DNA of 64,000 nucleotides, from positions 124,001 through 188,000 of the forward strand of contig JAPJBO010000153.1 in NCBI GenBank assembly GCA_030068145.1. Direction: 5' to 3'. Numbering within the stretch: the first letter of the stretch is position 1; each line of letters starts with the position of its first letter. The notes beneath the pieces were generated by a model. That model had not been told where the DNA came from. It did not search any database and saw nothing but the letters and a program-made list of their open reading frames with translations. The translations under genes were made by a program, and so were the position numbers. Positions 52,596 to 63,000 of the stretch are shown here, one piece after another. Origin of the DNA: Diplonema papillatum. Taxonomy: Eukaryota; Euglenozoa; Diplonemea; Diplonemida; Diplonemidae.

Positions 52596-52616
52596 GGTAG
52601 GGTGTATCACCCTACC
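52596..52616. terminator. Perfect hairpin overlapping the gene 2 stop codon
   Basis: ggtagggtg-tat-caccctacc is a 9-bp stem with a 3-nt loop; the TAG stop (minus strand, 52614-52612) lies within one arm. Whether it acts in RNA processing is unknown; calling it a terminator is only the nearest available label. Confidence 0.35.
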
Positions 52617-54023
52617 CCCTCTTTCCGGAGCTTTTTCCGGAGAACTTGTCGAAGCTCGACCGCCTCTTGGGCGCCTTCGGCGGCGCCCTCCAGTACCAGC
52701 GGGGCGCCTTGTAGCTGTTCGGAACCCTCCACCACGGGCTCTTGCGCGGCCTCGGCGTCGGGCACGGCGGCACCACCGGCGCCGGCCCGCTCGTGCCTGG
52801 TGCCTCCGTCGCCGGCGCGCTGGTGGCAGGAGACAGGGTGGCTGGTGCATTCGTGGGAGGAACCCCTGTCGGCGGTGCCCTGGTCAGAGGCGCCGCCGTC
52901 GGCGGGCTACCCGACGCATCCGGGACCGCTGTGGCAGGCGCAGTCGTGGCCGGAGCCTCCGTCGGCGGCGCGCTGGTAGCGGGAGACAGGGTGGCTGGTG
53001 CATTCGTGGGAGGAACCCCTGTCGGCGGTGCCCTGGTCAGGGGCGCCGCCGTCGGCGGGCTACCCGACGCATCCGGGACCGCTGTGGCAGGCGCAGTCGT
53101 GGCCGGAGCCTCCGTCGGCGGCGCGCTGGTGGCGGGAGACAGGGTGGCTGGTGCATTCGTGGCCGGAGCCTCCGTCGGCGGCGCGCTGGTGGCGGGAGAC
53201 AGGGTGGCCGGTGCAGTCGTGGAAGGAGCCTCCGTCGGCGGGCTTCTCGATGCGCCTGGGGCCACGGAGGGCGGAGCATCTGTAGAAGGGGCGCTGGTGG
53301 GCGGGGCCGCCGTCTGCGGCGCACCCGTCAGCGGACTGTCCGATGCGGCAGGCTCCGCTGTGGAGGGTGCGTTGGTGGAGGGAGCCGCGGTCGGTGGCGC
53401 GACCGTCGCCGGGGCCGCCGTCGGCGGTGCGCTGGTGGACGGTGCCTCGGTTGTTGCGGGGGCGGCTGTGGGCGGAACATCCGACAGCGGCACGTTCGTT
53501 GCGGGGGCCGCTGAGCTCGGCGGCGCATTGGTAGGCGGTGCATTCGTGGGTGGTGCATCAGTAGACGGTGCACTGGTAGGTGGTGCATTGGTAGGCGGTG
53601 CATTGGTGGGTGGCGCATCAGTTGAAGGTGCGCTGGTAGGTGGTGCACTGGTAGGCGGTGCATTGGTGGGTGGCGCATCAGTAGAAGGTGCGCTGGTAGG
53701 TGGTGCATTGGTAGGCGGTGCATCAGTAGAAGGTGCGCTGGTAGGTGGTGCATTGGTAGGCGGTGCATTGGTAGGCGGTGCATCAGTAGACGGTGCACTG
53801 GTAGGTGGTGCATTGGTAGGCGGTGCATTGGTGGGTGGCGCATCAGTTGAAGGTGCGCTGGTAGGTGGTGCACTGGTAGGCGGTGCATCAGTAGAAGGTG
53901 CACTGGTAGGTGGCGCATTGGTGGGTGGTGCGTTGGTAGGTGGTGCGTCAGTAGCCGGTGCTTCAGTAGGCGGAGCACTAGTCGGGGGAGCGCTGGTTTG
54001 CGGCGCAGCAGTAGCTTCCGCGT
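52612..54023 (-). CDS. Gene 2 exon 4 (mucin-like tail)
   Basis: 470 codons including TAG. Acceptor AACACAG|ACGCGG keeps phase 1 (residue D). Built of APPT/APST/APAT-type pentads, then a basic, Trp-rich end (RKSPWWRVPNSYKAPRWYW). It could belong to a separate gene if the exon 3 donor goes elsewhere. Confidence 0.6.
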
Positions 54024-57000
54024 CTGTGTTCGGTGTGTGGACAGTCTGTGAAATGGCCCCGCCCAAGCTCTTTGTTACCCCCCGGATACGACGGGTCTCA
54101 CGATCCCCTTGCGCTAGTCATGTCAGGTACTGCACGTAGTAGTTGTAAATGTGTTGCATTAGTGTGTGGGCCTTTGAAGCGTGGATGATGCCTCTCGCGC
54201 TGCTCCCCTTGAGGTTCCTGGCTCATGCCAAAGCGCCGCCGCCCGGGTTAAGGGGTTGCGGCATCAGGGCCAGGGAGGCTGTTCGGAGGGGTCACCACCC
54301 AATTTGTGTTGCAGTCGTGTGTGGGCCTTTGAAGCGTGGATGATGCCTCTCGCGCTGCTCCCCTTGAGATTCCTGGCTCATGCCAAAGCGCCGCCGCCCG
54401 GGTTAAGGGGTTGCGGCATCAGGGCCAGGGAGGCTGTTCGGAGGGGTCACCACCCAATTTGTGTTGCATTAGTGCGTGGGCCTTTGAAGCGTGGATGATG
54501 CCTCTCGAGCTGCTCCCCTTGAGGTTCCTGGCTCATGCCAAAGCGCCGCCGCCCGGGTTAAGGGGTTGCGGCATCAGGCGTGGGCCAGGGCCAGGGAGGC
54601 TGTTCGGAGAGGTCACCGCGCACCGAATTTGTTGCATTAGTGTGATTGTCAGGCCTTCGACTACCCTGAGCAACGCAACTATGCACACTCCGTGTCTACG
54701 TCACAGCAGATGGAACGCGTTTGTTGCGCCACCGCGGGGGTGGTGTAGTAAATTTGTTGCATTGGTGTGATTGTGGCACGTAGTACGACGTTTCCAGCAC
54801 GGCAAACGGAATACCCGTACACCGCGAGAGTAGGAGCAAGTAGAAAAGGTAAACTAGAGTATTCGTTGACCACACTACCCTGAGCCCAAATCCTGGTCGT
54901 GGTTTCAGGTGGTAGCGAATGATCTTGATCAGAGGGTCCTACTTGGGCGGTTCAGTTTCCTCACACATTGCATGTGGCTAAAACAAAAAACTACTCGAGA
55001 AAGATACTTTGACTCCGAATGGAAGGGAGGAAATATGGAGGTAGAGGGGCGGATGCAATACAAACACAATCTAGTGATGTGTTCTTCGCTTCCACCACCG
55101 TGTGTTGTTTTTAGAGTGAAAGTTCACTTTTTCTCACTCAGAACCTTTTTCCCTGTTGTGTTGGTGCGTCTGTCGTGTAGGAGAAGACCCGCATGACCTC
55201 ACGTCCGTTCAACACGTGGTTCGGTGGTTACAGCACTTGGGATCCCTTCGTTCTTTGGCCGGCAGGTTTTGTCGAGCATTTCCTTCCAAAGGCGGGGCTT
55301 ATGCAAAGAACCGTACACGCGAGAAGTAGGAGGAAGTAGAAAGGGAGAGAGAGAGAGAGAGACGAGTTAGAGTGCAGGGACCATCTCTCCGAGGAGTATC
55401 CGGTCGCCCCACTACTATCCCGTACTACTACGGCGGGCGCAAGTCGTTGCGCCGTGGGCGCGGAGCGAGCCGTGGCCCTGTCAAAGATGATTGTTGCACC
55501 GATGGTGGCGCAGCCGGGGGCGTTCTGACTGGCGGACGAGGGAGACTATAGATTTTTTTCGTTGACCGTACCCTGAACCCAAATCCCGCACGCCGTTCAA
55601 GTGGCAAAATTGGGTCCCGGCGGTTTGGCGACACGTTTTGCGGGCGGTTTATCAATTCACACTGGTGTGAACCAAACGTGCCTGGGGTTTCCGATTGTTT
55701 TTGGGGTCCCTTTGCGGTTGTGTCCTAGTCGGGCTGTTTTTTGTGGCTGCGGGTTGGGTTTTGATGTTTTTCCTTAAGGAATTGTCTAGGAACTGGCTTG
55801 TGGGGGTGATTCAGCCTTGTTTTCGCATCCTGCAGCCGTTATTTCAGCCTAAACGAGTGTCTGACCACTTTTCCCGCCGTTTTGGAGGATTTCATGGGCA
55901 CCTGAGAGGTAGGTTTCGAGTTTTGGATTTCTGGTGACGCCCCCCTTGGGGTTTTGATGATTTTCCTTAAGGAATTGCCTTGTGGGAGGTGATGCTGTCT
56001 TGTTTTTTGCATTCTGCAGCCATTATTTCAGCCTAAACGAGCACCCGACCAGTTATTTTGCATTTCCCGAGCATTTTAGGATCCTTCTGGTTTCGGGCTG
56101 CTGGGGGCCCCCTTTTTTTTCGAAAAACAGGGGTCTTTCAGGGTCCTTTCACGTCCTTTCACGTCCTTTCAGGTCCTTTCAGGGTCCTTTCAGGGTCCCG
56201 GCGGTTTGGCGAGTGTTTTATGAACCCACACTGGTGTGAACCAAACGTTCCTGGTGTTTCCGAATGTTTTTGGGTTCCCTGTGCGTGGTTGTGTCCCAGT
56301 CGGGCTGTTTTTTGTGGTTTCGGTTTGGGGGTTTTTGATGTTTTCCCGGCAAAATGATCATGATCGGAAAGGTCGTACGTGGGGCAGTTCAGTTTCCGCA
56401 TCCAGTCGGTTGCAAGCCCGCAAGAGCTTCTGCCCTATCAGCTTTTGACGGTAGTGTAGTGGACTATCGCGGCTGTAACGGGTAACGGGGAATTAGGGTT
56501 CGATTCCGGAGAGGGAGAAGGTGTGTGTTTGGGTGTTCACCTAAAATTGTTGGGAGAATAAGACCAAGCGAAAAAAGACTGCGTGCTGAAGGGGCCTGAG
56601 AAACGGCTACCACATCTAAGGATGCAGCAGGTACGCAAATCGCCCAATAGCAACACTGCTGAGGGCAGCGAAGAGAAACAGCCTTGACACGTACTTAGTA
56701 CGTTAGAAGCAACGGATGACGGCTAAACCTGTCAATGAACACAATTGGCGACAAGTCTGGTGCCAGCACCCGCGCGCATTGCATGTGGCGGAAACGAAGA
56801 AGAAGAAGAAGAAAAAGAAAAAGGCCGTGCAAGGCTTGAGTCGGAGGCAGCACAGTGCCACAACCCCGTCCGCTCTGCCCTGTGGCTGACGTCTCGACGA
56901 GCTTATGTTCAGCGCAAGCGCCAAGCCCCAAGGTGCGCCACGCCTTGATGCTTTAGTTTGGGAAATCGGTAGCCACTTGACCCGTAGGCCCGTGGCTCTG

Positions 57001-60000
57001 CAGTACCGCCGAACACGTGAAGCTTGGCTCCCGTGTAGCAGGCTTTTCCTGGTACCGGCGGAAACGAAAACAACGAAACACACACCTTCGCCGGTCGTGA
57101 AGTTCGATTCGAGGAGTTCGAACTCGCCGGAGGCCGAGGCGCGGTAGCAGACCTTGTACGTCGTTGCCGACGACAGCCCAGTGAAGTCGCCCTCGTGCCA
57201 ACCGACGCCTGCCTCCGTCTTCACCAGGAAACCTGCTGACGCAGAACAAGCGCCAAGCGACGCGCACGCCACGTCGACGCCGCCGCAGTCCGTCGCCGCC
57301 CCGGAAACGACGGCCACAGCGTCGTCGAGCGACAGCGGGCTGGACCCCATGAAGAATTCGAAGTGCGGCCGGTCGACGGAAGGGACAAAAAACTCCGGCG
57401 CGACAGTGAACGCCGGCGGCCGCCCGCCGCAGCCCACCTGGAGGGAGTCTAAGTAGCTCGGTGTGCTCCACCCGGCGACGCTCATGTAGCGTACGGACGA
57501 GAACTGCGCCGCCGGCGGCAGCTGGATGTCCGCTGCGAACACGCTGCCGTCGACCGAAAACGTGGCCGTCCGCGCCTCCCAGTCGAACGCCCACTCGACG
57601 AAGTACCACTGGTTCGGGTTCGCTGACCCGGAGCTGCTTTCCACGCCGTTCGCGCCGTACACGGAGAACACCGTGAAGAACCCGACGAGAAACCCGAACT
57701 GCGCGAGGGTGGTTTTATGTACCAGTTAGAGGTGGTATTCGTGGTGGTTCACACCTACACTACGTAGTGCATACCGTCAGGCTTCACTTCAGCCCGAGCT
57801 TCATTGTTTAGAGTTAAAGTGCGCTTGAGAATCCGGGATTTTTTAGAGTCTCCGGGTGACTGAGAGTACTGCACCGCTGCTGCTGTGTAGTATCACCTGA
57901 GCCTACGGAGTACCACACACAGAGAGTACTGCACCGCTGCTGCTGTGTAGTATCACCCGCTGCTACGCCCTGCTACTGCTAGTGATGCACCGCTGCGTGC
58001 TGTACTGTTAGTACGTGCTGCTGGTGTATGCATCTACTACGTGTAGAGGATGGTAGCATGTATCCTACGTGCTGATGCACCGCTGCATGCTGTACTGCTA
58101 GTACGTGCTGCTGGTGGTATGCTGCTAGTACGTGTAGAGGATACAGTATACGCTGCTACGTGGTGCTGCTACGTGGTATCACATACCACTGCATGCTGCT
58201 ACTACGGGTAGAGGATACAGTGCTGCTGCTGTGCTGCTGTGTGGTGGTGGTGTATGCATACACTACGTGCTGCTGCTACGTACACCCACTAGCATGTACT
58301 GCTACATGCACCATGCTGCTACTGCTGATGCACCGCTGCTGCTACGCTGCTACGTGCTACTGCTAGTACGCATGCACACCTGCTACTGATGCACAGCACG
58401 TACTGCTGATGCACCGTGGTATGGTGTGGTGGTGGTATCTACTACCTACTGAGGATACGAGGACGTGCTGTGGTATCACATACACCGTGCTATGCTCTGT
58501 AGGTATGGACACCACATGCTGTGGATGGATACACCGTATGATGCTACGTCATCCCGTGGTATGGTAACCTTCGTTTGTATCCACACAACTAACCTTCTCT
58601 GCAACCAGAGCGGGGGAAAAAAAGCAGTTGAAAAAGTAAACGAGAAGATGTCTTTAGTACCGCTAGTGGTGTGTGGGTATGCACACTCACATACACGTAC
58701 GTGGGCATAGTAGGAGTACTACGTACGTACGTGCTGTACGGTGTAGAGCATCAACAGCATATCACCTCTGCTAGTACGTATGCACTGCGTAGTGGTATAC
58801 CACACCATGCAGTAGCACAGCATAGCACGATTGCTCTAGGGAGGCAATGACTGGTCATTGGCTCCCTGGTGGCCGCTGGTGGTGTTCTGAACTTTTTTCT
58901 GACCTGCGGGTCAGTGGCGCCAAAAAACCGGAAAGGGAGAAGGTGTGTCACCTATATTGTTGGGAGAATCATAGATGGCCAGTTGATAACGTTATATAAC
59001 GTTTTATAACGTTATAACGGTGATAACGTTATATAACGTTATATAACGGTCGAAAACGCAAAATAACGGAAAAAATAACGCAAATAACGGTTTTTGGGAA
59101 TTTTCAGATATTGGCCATTTTTTGCCGATTTATCCAGATTTCGGCCATTTTTGCCCTTATTCCAGATTTCTGGTCATATTTGGCGGTTTTTGGTCAAGCT
59201 TGGCCATTTTTGCCGATTTTCTCAGATTTTGGCCATTTTTGCCTTCGACCTCCGTTTTTTAGCAAACGGTGCTTGACTGGAGCGTTCACGGGAGGGGTTT
59301 TCTTCACGGATCTTTGAGCACTGAGGGCCAAACACTACCGGATTTGGCTCAGAACGAGCTGAAAACGCGCGATTTCACTCACCACAGGCAGAAAAAAAAT
59401 TTTGCGAGGGGTGTCCCCTACAGATTTCTCCCTACAACGATATCATGCGACGAAAATAACGTTATAACGTTATATAACGTTATAATAACGTTATATATAA
59501 CGTTATATAACGGCCATCTATGGAGAATAAGACTTTTTGATTGTGCGCACTAGCGGAACTCGCCTGCTTTGGTAAGTTTCATGTAGTACGCTGCCAACTA
59601 CTAATAATGCCAAAAACTGTTAAATTGTTAACACAAAAAAGACTGCGTGCTTTTTCTCACCGACAAAAATACTCGAGGGACTGCCTTGTGCTCTCTTTCG
59701 TTGAATGCTTACGCCCGCCACTAAACCCAGATTTACCTGTGTTTCGTGTGGGCTACAGCACATTTTACCTCCTTTGATCTATCGCAACTGGCAGTCTCCT
59801 CAAGCATTTCCTACAAAGCAGGTGCTTATACAAAAAAAGAACATTTCCGGAGTTGGGGCTTGCACTGATAAACGAAGCAACGGAAGATCAGCATCAACTG
59901 ACCAAAGGTGATGAAAATGATAAGGCAAAAGTTTCTTGTTCTTCGCGTGTACAGGGTATAAACCTCTCTGGGGGGGGGTTTCCTGTATTAGCACTTTTTC

Positions 60001-63000
60001 GTTGGCTTCGTTTTCTCTTTCATGTGCAACCGTTGTTCCGGAAATGTTCCCGTCAGTACAGATGTACTATTAAAAAAAATTAGTATGGCGCTTTCTTTTG
60101 TTTGTGCGCACTAGCGGAACTCACCTGCTTTGGTAAGTTTCATGTAGTACGCTGCCAACTACTAATTTTTAGTACCAACAATGCATTGTTAACACAATAA
60201 TACATCCTCCTCCTACTGCGTATACTGGCTCCGTCTGCTGCTTCGTCTGCTGCTTCGTCTTCACCGTCGCGGATGATGCATAAATCGAAAGTAGAAAGGT
60301 CAGGCAGTGATTCGGTGTGTTTGTCACAATCGTCGTGACGCCTCAGGACACGGCGTCAGAAAAAAGGGGGGCAAGGGTGGGTGGGCAAGCGAGGGGTGAA
60401 GTTACGATGTTTTCGGGATAGCGACGGGGTTATTTAACCTGTAACGAGTGTTAGGTATTCGTCGGATATATTAATCTTCTAAGATCTGCGATCGTATACG
60501 ACAAACAAAAAAAAAGCGAGGCGCATACCTGCGTGCCGGTGTCGCTGACGGCGAAGACTTGGACGTAGGTGGGGTCGGTGGCGGAGTTCTCCCCGTATTG
60601 GGTGTAGTACGAGACGAAATCCGGGCGGATGCCGCCGACGTCGAGAGAGTACGTCGGGGTGCCCCCGCCGGCCAGCCGCCCGGGCAGGGACAGCGAATAC
60701 GGCCCTTCGACGGCGGTCGCCGAGTACGAGAACCCAATCGGGAGCGAGATGAACTCGTCGAACCCGAAGAACAACGCCCGCGGGCACAGGCCCTCGATTT
60801 CGAAGCTCAGGTCCTGGTAGCCGAACGGGAACTCGCCGCTTTCCGTCATCGAGTCCTTGACGCAGACCGAGACCCGCACTTCGATGTTCTCCGCAGCGTA
60901 CCCCGGGGCCGGGTTCAATGGGCCGACGACCATTTCGTTGCCGGTGATGGTGACGAGCGACGTGTCGAGCATCGTCGCCTTGAGGTCGTCCCACTCGTTC
61001 GGCGCCGGGTAGTCGGACGTCATGCAGTCGATGAGGTCTGATTTCGTCTGCTCCGAATCAACCCACAGGTCGCCGTCCACCACGAGGGTGAGCGACAGCC
61101 CGCCGGCGATGAGGCCCGCCTGTTCAGCGGTCATCAGAGAGCCGGTCAAGAACACGTGCGAGTGGCAGTAGAAGTTGAACTCGTCGAACCACGCGGCTTC
61201 CTCGCCTTCCGCCACGAAAGTTGCCAGCCACTGCACGCCAGTCGTATGACACTGCCCCGAGAGCGACGCCCGCGTGACAACCTCGTCTCCATCGATCCTC
61301 ACCGAGTACTGCGCGTCCTCCGGGTGCAAGAGCACTTCGATGAAGTAAAATTGATTAGGTTCGAGCCGAACGCCGGTCGACACTCCGGTGACTTGGATCA
61401 CCTCCTCGAAATCGAAGTAGAAGCAGTTCCCGAACAAGGTGTCGTACGCGCCGAACTGCACGCCGGTCGTGTTTGCGGCGAAGTGGAACGTGATCCACGA
61501 AAACACGCCCTGGGGGTCGAGCTCCACGACAGTGTACCCTTCGAGCTTCATCGACGACCCCGACACTTTGAACCCGCCGTCCAGCGTCGCCGTGTCCGAC
61601 CACCTGTCTTCGGCGTCGTCGAACGCGTAGAAGATGTTCGCCGGGCAGTTCTCGTACCCCGCGCACATCGCCCCGCCGGCGCCGGCGTCGCAGACGCACG
61701 GCTGCAGGGGGTCCGAAGTGCACACGCCGCGGCCGGAACACACGGCGGGGTCGGTTTTCGACTTCCCGAAGCAGACCGCGTCGGAATCAGCGATTCGCAC
61801 CGTCGCAGTGCAGGTGGCGGCGAGGGCGCTGCCGCTGTCCCGGAAGGTCGCGCCGACAGTGAACGTCTGGCCGGCGTCGGCAGGGGATGGCGTGAAGGAC
61901 ACGAAGGTCTTGACGCTGTCGGCCACGGTACTGCCCGGGGTCACCGTGAACTGGGCCGCCGGCGCGGTCGTGGTCGGGTACGTGACCACCATCTGCGAAG
62001 ACTCCGCCCACTCCGCGTCGATCTCGATCGAGAACGCGGACGAGTGCGGGATAAGCAGGGTCTGGCTGGTGTCCCGCGACGCCAAGCACACCGGCACCGT
62101 GTACGCTTCGCAGAAGTTGTACAGAAAGTGGATCGACGCGATGTCGCCGGCCGACAGCGACGAGCGCTGGCCGATGGGCTGCGGCGAGATGATGACCGGG
62201 TCTCCGCCGGTAGCGAAGGTGTACGACGAATAGTGCATGATGCTCCGGTAGTCGTACGGGCCGAGGTCGCGGCCGTTGGAGCCCGTCTTGTCGAAGTTGT
62301 CCTCGAGGCCGGGCTCGATCTCCGTGAAGTCGACCGTCACGAAGTTGTCGCGGTCGTTTCTCGACTGCTCGTGGGAAAGACCCATACTGTGCCCGATCTC
62401 GTGGATCACAACTCCTGTCGACGTGTTTGTGTGTTGGACCGTCACCTTTGACCGTGCCTGTCAAAGGCTTTACCTAAGATGGGACGTTTTATCCTCAGAG
62501 GATAGCCCACTTGTCATCTTCACCAGTCGGCTTTGAGTTTTCGAAACACGCTGCTTTTGGGTCCTGTGACTCCTCTCCGGAGGGTGGTATGACTTGAACT
62601 ACTGTGCGGAAATAGTAGTAGTGGTGGCACCATTCTTGTCAAGTTCTCGTAGCTCGTCGGGGAAAGGACACTGGTGAGGATGCGGTAAAGAACGGTGGCA
62701 AAGTGCACACTAAGGTGCCACCAGTGAATCCTAAGTGACCAGGGTTCGGATCAGCGTTCATTTACCAAAGGTTCGAAATCAGATCCCGTAATTGCATTAA
62801 TGTTGAACCAGGTAAAACCTGGGAAACCCCCTAAAATGGGGCTGGGCGTCATTAGAAGGCAACAGGACCGCCACTGGTGCAGTCACGCAGGTGACACCTG
62901 GGACCCCCCAGGTTTTACCCGGTCCCGTTCCAGCTTTAGTCCAGTTCAACAGTATTCCAATTACGGTACTATGTATTGAGCATGTGCGTGGGCGGGGGGT

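Noticed and set aside
52742-54139. 465-aa plus-strand ORF of GALVGGA repeats
   Set aside because: Mirror reading of the mucin-like repeats; short-period repeats leave both strands open. The minus frame has a stop, a phase-matched acceptor and a non-repetitive C terminus.
56449-56510. tRNA or tRNA-derived SINE (A-box-like tagtgtagtgg and B-box ggttcgattcc)
   Set aside because: The whole stretch aligns in order to conserved 18S rRNA; ggttcgattcc is part of SSU rRNA and there is no cloverleaf.
61156-62451. 431-aa plus-strand ORF
   Set aside because: Antisense shadow of the astacin exon, Arg/Val-rich without domains.
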